64,000 nt of DNA, taken from contig NC_084474.1 in assembly GCF_027409185.1 (NCBI RefSeq), positions 27,681,382 through 27,745,381 of the forward strand. The letters run 5' to 3'. The notes under the pieces were generated by a model that was not told the DNA's origin, searched no databases, and saw nothing but the letters and a program-made list of their open reading frames with translations. The first letter of the stretch is position 1. The number at the start of each line of letters is the position of its first letter. The translations under genes were made by a program, and so were the position numbers. This document shows positions 33,424 through 45,216 of the stretch, in pieces. The stretch is from Cynocephalus volans. Taxonomy: Eukaryota; Chordata; Mammalia; Dermoptera; Cynocephalidae.

Positions 33424-34507
33424 ATCATCAGTAGTAGCATTTCATTACTATTACAGTTTATTATCATAAAAAAACTGTTTTTATGGTTTTAAAAGTGATG
33501 CCTATTTATTGTGGAGAATATAACTCTTCAAAAAAGAAAAGAAAATTGCTAATATAGTCCTATCTCCTGAGACAATTACTACTAACCCTTTAGAATATAT
33601 ATCCAGAACTTTTTTTATTATTACAGTATGGGTTTACAGTTTTTTTTTTACAAAAAATATGGGATTACACTACACATGTTGGTTTTATATTGGTTGTTTC
33701 AAGTATAAACTTTAGGAAGAAAATAAATTTTGGTCTACTAAAGTACTCAGTTACATAGATAATTAATTATGTGATCATAGGCAAGTTTTGTTAACTTTCT
33801 ATGTCTCAGTTTCCTCATCTGCAAAATGGGATGATTACCAAATTAAATAAATGATATAGTGCTTGTAAATGTCTTTACGCATACTAGTATATTGCTCTTA
33901 AAAATTGGGAAAGAACTTGGAAACATAGGGTATAATAAAGGCAAGTGGTAGGCACGTTTTTACATGGGTAACAAAGAGGGCCAAGGAATTATGAAACATA
34001 GTCTCTCTCAAAAAAAGATTTTATACTGTTTTTCTATACTTGCTGAATCTAATATGTATAATTGCCTAGCAAATTATGTTGGTGTTGAAGCTAAATGTGT
34101 TAGCTAGCCAAATAATATGAATTAGTGTATTTCTTATTTCAGTTTGCACACTGAAGAATCAGTATGCATAGATACTCCTTTAAAACTGTTTGAAGGAAAA
34201 GGGTAGGAGATAGGTCTATTTGGGGGTATGCTTGATATGGAATTGGAAAGGTGGCTGGGAGATCTGTGCCAATCAGTCAGAATGGTAAGTGATGCTGGGT
34301 GTTGAGGAGAGGAAGAAAGGAAGGGTGTGGATGGAACCAGTCTTGCTCAAGATTTCAGTAGATTCAGGTGTCTTGGTTGCTGTCTAAGGGTGGATCCAAA
34401 TGTAGCTGGTAGTAACTCTGTGCAAGGATTTCTTCTGCACACTCAAATCTCAGGAAAGATATTTGGGTAGAGAAGAGTTTTTTTGTGATAGAAGGGCAAG
34501 AGGTTGA
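33424..34507. other. Non-coding, mostly unassigned sequence with one MIR
   Basis: A MIR fragment lies at 33765-33880 (tttcctcatctgcaaaatgg at 33810). The rest is AT-rich without open frames, splice-site pairs or recognised repeats. Confidence 0.45.
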
Positions 34508-35701
34508 TGGATTTTTATTTATTTATTTATTATTATTTTTTATATTCTAAATGTTGCAGAGCAGTTGGGGGAGGGGGAGAGAAGTATGGGGAGGAGAATA
34601 GGGTGGGAGGAAAAGGAAGGGAGGGTGTGGTCAAAGCCTGTGGTATCCCCCTCATTTTGGCAGGGAAGACCAGGGGACTTCTAGCAGAGGCTTGGTTGTG
34701 GGTGGGCTGGATATAGACTTTAGGGGGCATGGCTGAGGCCCTTGGCCCCACCCCTGGGAGCCCAGGGCACTTACAGCAGTGGCTTGGTTGTTACTGGGCT
34801 GGATGCAGACATTGGGGGCTGTGGCTGAGGCCCTTGGATCCCCTGTCCCAGCTTGAGGCAGTTGGGAGCCTGGAGCACTTCCAGCAGTGGCCTGATGGTC
34901 GTCACTGGGCTCAGTGTGGAGGTAGGGGGGGCATGGCTTAGGCCCTTGGCCTTCTCCCCTCTCCCCTCCCTGGCTTGGGAGCCCATGGGGCTTCCAGTCC
35001 TTCTAGGTTTTTTAGGTGTTCTTTGGTGGTGTTAGACCTTTACTGGTTAATATACGAACTTTATCTCTGATCTTTGGGTTTTTTGTTTTTTCTTTCCGTT
35101 CTGTACTGGATTATTTGTTATTCCCACTACTTAAACTACACTGGACCTAATTTATTGTCCTTTGGTTACTTCTAAAATGGGGGAACTTCCTGTGGGAACC
35201 AGCACTTGAGCCCTGTGGTTGAGCTAAATTGCTGCTTTGCTGCTGATTCTTCGGGGAAGGCTTTCTGTGAAGCTCAGGTTTTAATTGTTGACCTAGTAAG
35301 CACTTCCAGGTCTTGTGAGGTCTGGTACACCTGGGTTGTGTGGAAACTCTTGCCTGGGCCTGAGACTTTTCAGCAAACTGCACCCCCTGCAATTCTATAT
35401 TCCTGACTAATCTCCATTGAGTGGTCCTGTGCTGACTGGAGGGCAGATCAGCTGTCCATGCTGTGCCCCAGTGTTCCCCTCGTGGGTCCATCTCCCCCAA
35501 CCCCAACACTCTGAACACTTCCCATGGGATGGGCCATGGGCTGGCTCTTGCTCTGTGTGCTCACCAGGGTCAGCCTTGAAGTGGTCGAGGCTGGAAATGG
35601 TCAGAACAATCCTTTCTTTTTCTCATCGTGGTTCTCCTGCCTTCATGAACTCTGTATGTCACTCCTCCTCTTCCCCTGAGTCCTAGCGGGCCCAGCTTGG
35701 C
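34508..35701 (-). mobile_element. Composite L1-derived element, tail type A (antisense)
   Basis: Read on the minus strand, an L1 5'UTR head (35701 to about 35150, lacking its first 85 bp or so) passes into a joining segment (35160-35000). It then meets a repeated GC-rich module carrying ctgaggcccttgg-type words near 34725, 34822 and 34935. A pyrimidine-rich block and an A-rich tail (34508-34545) follow. It has no ORF1 or ORF2 and is collinear with 46357-48307. It supplies the uninterrupted version of the site where that copy carries an LTR. Flanking duplications were not found. Confidence 0.7.
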
Positions 35702-36470
35702 AGTCAACATACATCTGCTAAGTCATTACTATAGAATTGGGTTGCACACTGGTCAATTTACAGTGTGGTTACTGTTTGGCAAAACCAAGTCCATGGGTCT
35801 TAGGTCTGGGATGAGATTCTTTAGCTCTGGAACATGGGTTCTTTAGCTCTGGAACAGTGAGACAAAAGCACTCCTGTCTTTCTAAAGCTGATGAAGAACA
35901 GACTTTTTCCCTGGAAAGGGGATGAATGGTAATGTGCCTCTAAGGACTGCACTGAGTAAATCTTTAAAGCAAGGTGCAGTCAGAGTTGATTAAAATCACA
36001 CCATTTCATAACACTCCTTACGGACAAAGACATACACCAGGAGGCTATGAAGAAAGAGAGCTGGCTGCAAAACAAACAGCAGCTTGTATCTGTTCTCTCA
36101 CCTCCTTGAACTGTTTGTAACACTGCATGGAAACATATTTCTTGGTTTGTCTGTTAAACTTTCAGCTTCCCCTTTGTGCCTAACTTATTGATAAGATGCC
36201 TGAAGATGAATCAGTTTTTCACCTTGAGATTGAATGTTGAGATAACACTTCTGTTTCTCTGTTGCTTCTTTGAAAGAAAAGATTTAGTTATATTTTATAA
36301 AAATTGAGAAAAAGAGAATCATACTTGGTAGAAATTTTCAATATGTTACTAATATATTAAAAGTTTCCATTCTCTCTTTGAGGGATGGGCTTGTGTTTTC
36401 AGGAAGCTATTCTCTGGTGAGTCAGTATTTAGTCTTTTCTGAGTGGTGATAAAAAGATTGCTGTTCCTGA
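35702..36470. other. Non-coding single-copy-like sequence
   Basis: No gene was recognised. A 21-bp direct repeat of gttctttagctctggaaca sits at 35820-35860. Otherwise there is no clear structure. Confidence 0.45.
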
Positions 36471-36474
36471 AATT

Positions 36475-36700
36475 TAAGGAAGGGTTCAAATTATGACTGT
36501 GTCACTTAACAATCTGAAGACTTCAGGCAAGTCACCAACATCACTGAGCCTCAATTTCCTTATGTAAAATAGAAATAACAGCTGCTGTACCTACCTCGTA
36601 TTATTATTTTAAGAATCAAATAAAATAATGCATGTGAAGGTACTTTGAATCCTTTAAAGCTCTTTGTAAGTGTAAAGTACTATTGTCCTTGCCAAGGCTT
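36475..36700 (+). mobile_element. MIR SINE
   Basis: A MIR core with aggcaagtcaccaacatcac (36522) and cctcaatttccttatgtaaa (36550), decayed but recognisable. Confidence 0.7.
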
Positions 36701-36984
36701 TCCCCCCCTTTCTGTAAAGATAATGTTGACATTTTCCAATCATTAGTTAATCATTCCTCTAGGGCCACACTTGTTCACAGACAGAATAGGTGTCAGGCTC
36801 TATGATGTGATTTGGAGGAAAGTGGAGTCTTTTAAATGAACTTCCAGCTTGCCAGCCTTAAAAAGAGGAAGGCTGGCTCATGTAATACTCTTTTGCTTGT
36901 CATATTTTTTCTAGCAAGGTCACTTTGGAAGTAGAAACTTCTGATTGAAATCATGATGGGGTTCAGAACATGTTATTCCAAAAT

Positions 36985-37400
36985 GCTGTATTGGCATTTG
37001 AGAAAACAGCAGAAGCAGGGAAGGTCACTCTCTGAACTTCTATCTTTCTCCCCCGAAGCAGGTCATAAGATCCTTATTTTCATTCAAGAGGTGCTCTCCT
37101 ATACGTAGAGGAAAGGAACATCCTTACCTCTGAAGATAGAGAAACACAGAGAAGAATCTGAACAAATAGGCCTTGCTAAGTTCCTTTTAGTTTGTTAACA
37201 TTTGATTATACCCCTTTTCCCAGTGATACTTCTCCATGACTGTCCATTGTTCATCAAACCTAACCATAAAAATACAAAAGTTTATCTGTTTCTTTGGGTC
37301 TTTATTTCTGAAGGCTCCTGTGTAATATAAAGCCTATTAAATTTGTATGCTTTTCTCCTGTTAGTCTGTCTTTCTTGAACCTAGTGATGGGTAAGAAATT
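36985..37400 (+). mobile_element. Probable LTR remnant (ERV-L-like)
   Basis: The 3' portion, with aataaag-like atataaagcctattaaatt (37327) and gcttttctcctgttagtctg (37350), resembles the end of LTR16/33-type repeats. No TG start or duplication was found. Confidence 0.35.
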
Positions 37401-37464
37401 GTTTCTATCTTATAGCATTTACTTGCATGAATATTGTTAGTATGTATTTATTAAAGGAGACTAT

Positions 37465-39765
37465 AGATGAATTAATTTATTAATTTTATTTTTCATTTAT
37501 TTGTTTTTTATTTTTAATTGACATATAATAATTGTACAAACTTATGGAGTATGGTGTGATGTTTCAATACATGTAATTGGCAGAACTTTCAAACTCCTCT
37601 CTTTTTGCTGTTTTGAAATATACAATATATTATTGTTAACTATAGTCACTCTGCTGTGTATTGGAACATTAGAACTGATTCTTCCTATCTAACTATAACT
37701 TAGTTAACAAGTTAGTAAGTAGTAGTTAGTCTTAGTATAACAAGAGGTAGGGGTCTAGTTTCATTCTTCGGCATGTGGCCATCCATTTTTCCCAGCACCA
37801 CTTGTTGAAGAGATTATCCTTTCCTCAATGAGAGCTCCTGGCACCTTTGTTGATCAGTTGGCTATAAGTGCATGGATTTATTTCTGGGTTCTCTATTCTG
37901 TTCCATTGGTCTATGGGTCTGTTTTTATGCTAGTACCATGTTGGTTGGTTACTATTGCTTTGTAGTCAGATAGTGTAATATCTCCAGCTTTATCCTTTCT
38001 GCTCAAGATTGCTTTGGCAATTTGGGATCTTTTGTGATTCCACATGAATTTTACGGTTATTTTTTCTATCTCTGAATGTCATTGATGTTTTGATAGGGAT
38101 TGCATTGAATCTGTAGATCACTTTGGGTAGTATGGACATTTTAACAATATTAATTCTTCCAATCCATGAATATGGGCTATATTTCCATTTCTTTGTGTCT
38201 TCTTAATTCCTTCATCAACGTTTTATAGTTTTCATTGTAGAGATCTTTGATCTCTTTGGTTAAATTTATTCCTAGATTTTTTTTTTTTTGGTAGCTTTGT
38301 AAAAGAGATTGCTTTCTTTATTTCTTATTCTAATAATTTGCTATTGGTGCATAAAAACACTAAGGATTTTGTATGTTGATTTTGTAACCTGAAACTTTAC
38401 TGTATTTGTTTGTTTGTTCTGATCATTTTTTAGTGAAGTCTTTAAGGTTTTCTAAGATCATAAGATCATGTCATCTACAAACAGTGACAGTTTGACTTCC
38501 TCTTTACCAAGTTGGATGCCCTTTATTTCTTTCTCTTGACCAATTGCTCTGGATAGGACTTTTAGTACTATGTTGAATAAAAGTGATGATAGTGGGCATT
38601 CTTGTCTTGTTCCAGATCTTAGAGAAAAAGCTTTCAGCTTTTCTCCATTAGTATGATATTGGCTGTGAATTTGTTATAAATGGCCTTTACTATGTTAATG
38701 TATGTTCCTTCTATACCTAATTTGTTGAGTTTTTACCATGAAGAGATGTTAAATTTTATTAAATGCTTTTTCTGCATCTATCGAGATGGTCATATGGTTT
38801 TTGTACCTCATTCTATTGATGTGATGTATCACATTTATTGATTTGTGTATGTTGAACCATCCTTGCATTCTTGGAGTGAATTCTACTTGATTATGATGGA
38901 TAATCTTTGTGATGTGCTGTTGGATTCAGTTTGCTAGGATTGTGTTGAGGATTTTTGCGTTTATGTTCATGAGGGATATTGGCCTGTAGTTTTCTTTTTT
39001 TGTTGTGTTGTTGTCTGGGTTTGGTAGCAGGGTAATGCTGGCCTCATAGAATGAGTTTGGAGGACTCCCTCTCCTTCAGTATTTTTGGAATAATTTGAGA
39101 AGAATTGTGTTAGTTCTTTTTTAAAAGTTTGGTAGAATTCAGCAGTGAAGCCATCTAGTCCTGAGCTTTTCTTTCATGGGAAACTTTTTGTTACTGGTTC
39201 AATCTCATTGCTTGTTATTGGTCTGTTCATATTTTCTATTTCTTCATGATTCAATTCTGGTAAGTTGTATGTGTTTAGGAATTTATCCATTCCTTCTAGG
39301 TTTTCCAATGTGTTGGTTATGGTTGTTCGCAATAGTCTCTAATGATCCTTTGTGTTTCTGTGGTGTCAGTTGTAATGGCTCCTTTTTCACCTCTGATTCT
39401 GTTAAGTGGAGTCTTCTTCTTTTTTTTTTTATTAGTTAGACTAGCTAAAAGTTTGTCAATTTTGTTTATCCTTTAAGAAAAAAACTGTTCATTTTGTTGA
39501 TCTTTTGTATTTTCTTTTTGGTCTCAACTTCACTTATTTCTGCTCTTATCTTTGTTATTTATTTCCTTCTATTTATTTTGGGTTTGGTTTGTTCTTGTTT
39601 TTCTAGTTCTTTAGTTTGCATCATTCGATTATTTGAGATCTTTCCATTTTTTTTATGTAAGCATTACTATAAACTTCCCTCTTAGTATTGCTTTTGCTGT
39701 ATCCTGTAGGTTTTGGTGATGCATTAATTTAATAGACTTAACCCATTACTTGATTGTAGAGGAAA
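37465..39765 (-). mobile_element. L1 (antisense), 3' end to mid ORF2
   Basis: About 2.3 kb match the reverse complement of L1, from the 3'UTR at 37.47 kb through ORF2. The catalytic reverse transcriptase region reads SLFVDDM on the minus strand near 38470-38495. The sequence breaks off around the start of the reverse transcriptase at 39765. Stops are frequent. Compared with the L1 at 13 kb it is older, but it is better preserved than the hosts at 9.5-22 and 26-30 kb. Confidence 0.8.
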
Positions 39766-40208
39766 ATAGGAGCACCTCAACATACATACCAACCTGATTA
39801 AAAACCAGTTTATTTTTGTATCTAGCTTCCTAAATTCAATGTGATGTTTTTGAGATTATTTATGTTGTTGCATGTATCACTAGCTATCAGTAGTATTCAC
39901 AGAATATCAATTCAACTGTTAATAGGACTCAAAAATATCTAGAAAAATGTACAAAACCTCTATATTTCAATGTGCAAAGCTCTACAGTAATATTTGCAAA
40001 ATCTCTTCACTGGAAACAAACAAACAAAAAAACCTTCTCCTTATCGAGAGAAATTAATAAAGTCCTAAATAAAAGGAGACATACAAAAATCAGTTTAATT
40101 TATTGTATTTCATAACTTTTTTTTTATCCAAGCAACAGTATTTTGATCAAAAGTAATCTTGTTTTCCCTGTCTAAATTTCATCAGGACAGTTTTAGTGGT
40201 TTAATTAT
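39766..40208. other. AT-rich unassigned sequence
   Basis: No open frame of note and no repeat that I can name. Confidence 0.4.
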
Positions 40209-40220
40209 AAATCTATCCAT

Positions 40221-40779
40221 TTACTGGTATGGAGGTTCCTCAGACAATTACAGATAGATCTGCCATATGACCCAGCTATTCCACTGCTGGGAATATACCC
40301 AGAGAAATGGAAATCATCACGCCAAAGGGATACTTGTACTCCCTTGCTTATTGCAGCACTATTTACAATAGCCAAGAGTTGGAACCAGCCCAAATGTCCA
40401 TCATCAGATGAGTGGATAAGGAAACTGTGGTATATCTGCACAATGGAATTCTATTCTGCTATTAAAAAGAAACCATTCACAACAACATGGATGGACTTAG
40501 AGAAAATTATGTTAAGTGAAATAAATCAGGCACAGAAAGATAAATACCACATGTTCTCACTTATTTGTGGGAGCTAAAAATAAATAAACACACAAACAAA
40601 TAAGGGATGGGGGTGGGAAATGGACACAACAATCACAAAAATTTCTTGAACTTGTTAAGACAAGTGAACAGATATGATGTGAGTGAGGGAGGGGAGAGAG
40701 GAAGGGGGAAAGAGGAACAGGTAAAGGGTCATGAAAATCAACTACAATGTACATTCAGAAGTTAAAATAAAAAAAGAAT
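40221..40779 (+). mobile_element. 5'-truncated L1 3' end
   Basis: The last part of ORF2 (40226-40577, [15 protein letters not shown]), the 3'UTR and A-tail are present. Twelve-bp duplications aaatctatccat and aaatctgtccat (40209-40220 and 40780-40791) flank it. Confidence 0.85.
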
Positions 40780-40795
40780 AAATCTGTCCATCTAT

Positions 40796-41460
40796 CATAG
40801 TTGTCATGGAAGAAGATCTTGTCAAAATAATTTGATAGTTTGGGAATAACAGGAATATTTGTGGTCATGAGTAATATAAACAGAAGATGAATGACTTTTT
40901 CCTTTGTATATAAATCTGCCAATTTCCCCTACACTATTACTCTACTTGTATTTACCTCAAGACATAGAAATATAATTTGCTAATTATATTTTTATAATAA
41001 TATAATTATAAATGTTATAATTAATATTAAGAAAGGAAAAGAGGAATAGGTTTCAAATTGTAGGGGCAAGGATATAGGCTATATAATCATTTCATCTGAG
41101 TGACTGTCTAGGACAGTGAAATGAGCACGTTGGTACTCACTGAAAGTTGATTCTGGACAGCAAGTTTAGCTTTAGCAGCAAATATGACTCGTTTCTTTCC
41201 ATCCCTATGCCCAACTCCAACTTTAAGACTTTTCCTACTCTGAAGAAGCAAACAGAGGAAACTCTCCCTCACTGAGAGGGCCAATTTCCTGAAAAACTCT
41301 TTGGTAGGAAAATTCACAATTAAAGAATGTAAGACATTATCAGATAAACAGAGACACTGAAGTTTTAGAAACTTACGAAAGTTCTTTTAAATAATCTTGA
41401 GGTTAAGAAAATAAAACAATGAATATAGTACATGAAATAAAGAGAAGAGTAAGTTACATT
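40796..41460. other. Single-copy-like sequence holding a candidate exon
   Basis: The region is AT-rich overall but less so around 41100-41320. The only coding-like element is the candidate exon at 41141-41239. Nothing else is supported. Confidence 0.5.
41141..41239 (-). CDS. Candidate internal coding exon of an unidentified minus-strand gene
   Basis: On the minus strand a strong pyrimidine tract ending in cag (41240-41262) precedes a 99-bp open segment. The segment is followed directly by a good donor, gtgagtacc (41132-41140). The exon is 33 codons in a single phase, beginning SRKSLKVGVGHRDGKK and ending AVQNQLS. Its bases follow a purine-first codon pattern unlike the neighbouring AT-rich DNA. 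It contains no stop or frame break. I do not recognise the protein: the segment is basic and lacks a known motif. The splice phase (0 to 0) would allow it to be skipped or kept without changing frame. It could be a chance arrangement or an exon of a gene whose introns hold the surrounding repeats. No partner exon is certain; a weak one is at 59876-59976. Confidence 0.45.
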
Positions 41461-41594
41461 TCATCCATTTAATTTATTTTTATTTTTATTTTATTATTTA
41501 TTTATTTATTTTTAAATTTTTTATTGAATCATAATTGATTATACATATTTGGGGGGTTCAATGTTGATATATGTTGATCCAATCAATATTACTA

Positions 41595-41632
<38 letters not shown>
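41595..41632. repeat. TA dinucleotide microsatellite
   Basis: A near-perfect (TA)n run inside the tail of the composite element. Confidence 0.9.
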
Positions 41633-41637
<5 letters not shown>

Positions 41638-42310
41638 CAAATTGTACTTATTCTTTATGCCCCTTGTCCAATCTCTCCCGATCTCACTCTCCCTCCCTTT
41701 TCCCACCACTGATAACCCTAGATTTCTTCTCTTCCTCTGAAAAAGTAATGGTAACTCTGTTGATTTGTTGCCTAGATGATCTGTCCAATGCTGAGAGGTG
41801 TGATCAAGTCCCCCAATATTACCATAGAGCAGAGGGTTCTTCTGTCACTCTGGAATGGGCTTTGTGGAGGGAGACACCCTCTTCTTTTCTTTAGTCTCTG
41901 CTGGTGATTCTCCTTGTGTCAATGCACTCCAGTGGCGAGTGGACCATCTGCATGGTGGTTGTGATGTCTAGCCACCTTCATGGCAACCGTGGTTACTGTG
42001 GTGGGCCACCTACATGGAGGTGATGTTTTTGGGATGCTCCTTTTCACTGGTGGTATGCCTGGTTGTAGAGGGTGTCTGGTCCCTGGCTCCATGCCTCAGA
42101 TCCCTGCTTGGACCCCGAAGGGCTGGTGCTGTGCCTAGTTGTTGGGGGGGGTCCAGTCCCCAGATCCATGCCTGTGGCCCCCCGGTGGGCCCCACAGTGC
42201 TGTTGCTGTGCCAGGTTGTGGGAGTGGTTCTGGTCCCTGGCTCTAAGCCTCAAGACCCTGAGTGGGCCCTGCTGGAAACCAGCTCTGCAGGATTCATTGG
42301 ACCTAAATAG

Positions 42311-43257
42311 GTGGTGTGTATTTGGTGAAAAGGAAGAGATGGACCACAGATGTCTAGTGCAAGTGTGGACAATGACCACATGGATCTTGCTTTATTTATA
42401 TGTTTTTACTTAATCTTTTACACATTGATTTATCTTTTAATCAAAACATTTTTTATTTTGTTTCTATTGAAAAAGCAAGGTCAAAAATGTTCCAAGGCAC
42501 TCATGCTGTGACCAAAACATCGACTCATGCATCAATAGTTCACCCCAAAGCCTGTGGCTTGTGGCCAGGAAACTATACAATAGCAGCATGTTTGGCTTTA
42601 AAGAGTGTCAGACTTTTAGTTTGAACTATAATTCTTAACCTTCTTAGCTTACAATTTAACTCTTTTTTAATCTTACTTATACTTACTATACTTGATTTTA
42701 ATAACATTGATTAGTTATGTTTGACAATTGTTTATACTCTATATAATATAATCATTTTAATTTATAATCAAAATCACAATATTTATAACATGATTTTTTA
42801 TCATAAAACTTAACTATAAATCTCTATTAAATTTTATGTTATTGATACAAGTTTTATGTTAGAAACTGATTTAAACAAAACCTGTTAATATCAAAATTCA
42901 TGTTTTTCTACTATCTAACTTATTCGTCTTTGTAACAAAACTTCTCATCTCCCTGCCAAGAGACTCTGGGAACAGCACAGGGGACAAAGTGAAAAGTTAA
43001 ATGACCCTTCTTATGTTTGATAAAATACACTGCATCATTCTTATTATTACTATAGAATGACATGTTCTTGGTGAGTCAAGTGAAGCAGTGGGAGTGGAGA
43101 AAGAACAAAGAAATCTGTAACTGGTTGTGATCAATTAGTTGTAAACAAACAGGAAATTCCACGGAGCCATGTCAAACATATGGGGCCCACTTGCAGCCCG
43201 TTGAGCAAGTGGTATCATTCCTCAGGCTCCCATGCCATTCCCTATAGCAAGATGGCT
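42311..43257 (-). other. Inner AT-rich insert in the composite element, LTR-like
   Basis: The block separates two parts of the GC-rich module. On the minus strand it ends with ataaataaagcaagatcc (42390 region) and catctgtggtccatct (42345), a layout like the R-U5 of a betaretroviral LTR. Clear TG/CA ends and duplications were not found, so the identity is open. Confidence 0.35.
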
Positions 43258-45216
43258 CTCGACAGGGCTCCAAGGCACTGGCAGTGTGCCTGGATGTGGG
43301 CAGAGGGTCTGGTCCCTGGCTTCATACCTCAGATCCCTGGGTGGGCCCCAAGGTACTGGTGGTGTGCCTGTGCCAGAACTAATTTTTTGCTCTTTGCTTA
43401 CTTCTAAAATGGGAGAACTTCCTGTGGGAATCAGTACTTGATCTGTGTGGTTAAACTAAATTGTTGCTTTGCTACTGTTTCCTTAGGGAAGGCTTTTTGT
43501 GCAGCCCAGTGTTTAATGGTTGACCTTAGGTACTTCCGGCTCTCCAGAGACCTGGTGCACCTGGGTTGTGTAGAAACTCTGATCTGGGCCTGAGTCTTTT
43601 CATGAACCTGCACCCCATGCAATTCTATATTCCTGACCAGTCTCCTATGAGTGGTCCTGTGCTGATTGGGGGGTGGATTGGCTGTCCGTGCTATGTCCCA
43701 GTGTTCTCCCGGTGGGCCTGTTTCCTCCACTGCCCATGCTCCAAAGACTTCCCATGGGATGGGTTGTGTGACAGTCCCTTGCAATGACTCACTGGCCTCT
43801 GAATGGCTCCTTTTTTCAGTTGTTGTGGCTCCTTTCTCTTGTGTGGGTCCACAGGAATACTATTAGTGGTCTTGCTGTCCTGGGGGCCACCAAGTCCCCC
43901 TTCTTCCCTGCCACCTCCAAGCAACTTCATCCAAAGGGCATAGCTGTGGCTTCTGCCGGCTCCTGCTCTGTGTGCTCAGCAGCTCCAGCCTTAAAGTGGC
44001 TGTGGCCTGAAATGCTCTGAGCAGATTTTTCTTTTCTCTTATCCTGCCTTCATGAACTCTGTATATCTCTCCTCCTCTTCCCCTGAGCTCTAGCAGCCCC
44101 AGCTTGGCTGTTGTTGTTTTTTTATAGTTGTAAGTTTGTTGATTTGTGGGAGAGAGTGATGCTGTGTACCATCTATTCTGCTATCTTGACTGGAAGCCTC
44201 ATCCATTTGATTTTAATAATAATAGATACTTTATAATTAATTTTCATCTATCACTACTTGCTTCTTAGAAAATTTTAGGGATGAGGGAGTGAGGTCATCA
44301 AGATGGTGGAATAGTTGATTCCCAGCATTGCTCCTCCCCATAAATAAGCAATTAACAACTATTAAAAAACAAAGACTGCCAACCTGGGACTGCAGGAGCA
44401 GGGTGAAGATGAAGAGAGACCCGTGGAGTTTGTGAAGGTGCAAGAGGTCATGGCAAGAGGGTGTAGGGACAATGCCTATCATTCTGACCCCTGGCCACTT
44501 CTGAGCCACTCTGGTAGAGAGCAAGGAGTGGCTGCTGCACATGTATTGAAGCCAGAAAAAGCTGTAGTGGCACCATTTACATGAACCTGCTTGGAGTCTG
44601 CAGGGGAATGGAGGGCTTTGAAGCACACCATACCAGCCCACAGGCCATAAAAACCACTGGCAGAATTACTCTAGGCCCTGATGGGAGCAAGTGACCACAG
44701 CCAATCTGAGAAAGGAGGCTGGTGAGTTATTGCAAGGGATGTATTTGTACATGGCCTACCCCATGAGAAGTGGTCGGAGTTCAGGAGAAAGTCTGGCCTG
44801 CTGGGGGAATATTGGATACAGTGAGGGCAGCTGGTCTCAGTGGAAATTGATCAAGGTGATAGAACTGCAGGAAAGACAGTCCCTGGCCAAAATTTCTGCA
44901 CAGTCCAGACCTGGAAGTGATTAATGATCCACACAAAAACTTTTCCCAGAGAATCAGCAGTAAAGCAGCAATTTCACTTAAGCACAGAGATTAAGTCCTG
45001 GTCCCTTCAGGAAGTTCCCCCAACTTAGGAACTACCCACAGAACAGCACATTAGTTCCTGTGCAGAATCTAAGTGGGGGTGTAGCTATTAATCCACCACA
45101 AAACAGAAACAAAACAAAACAAAAACAAAAACACAATAACTAAAACCCCACAGACCATAGACAGAGCTCTGATAGCCACTTATAAACCTAGAAGAAAGAA
45201 GTAGCAGTCTCCTCAA

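Larger units (their letters stand above)
41476..44198 (-). mobile_element. Composite L1-derived element, tail type B, full length (antisense)
   Basis: Minus-strand order is as follows. An L1 5'UTR head starts at 44198 (gaggcttccagtcaagatag) and runs to about 43390. A GC-rich module follows (43265-43380), then an inner insert of about 950 bp. More module (41890-42300) precedes a remnant of L1 endonuclease coding sequence (41765-41820) and an A-rich tail at 41476. It is flanked by 15-bp duplications tcatccattt(a/g)attt (41461-41475 and 44199-44213). No L1 ORF1 or reverse transcriptase is present, so it must have been moved in trans. Confidence 0.75.

Noticed and set aside
35147-35518. 123-codon minus-strand frame
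   Set aside because: It lies in an L1 5'UTR head. Related frames at 43.4-43.8 and 46.8-47.0 kb are the same repeat, not a gene family.
41597-41740. Frame starting with IYIYIYIY
   Set aside because: It is a translation of the TA microsatellite and L1-type tail.
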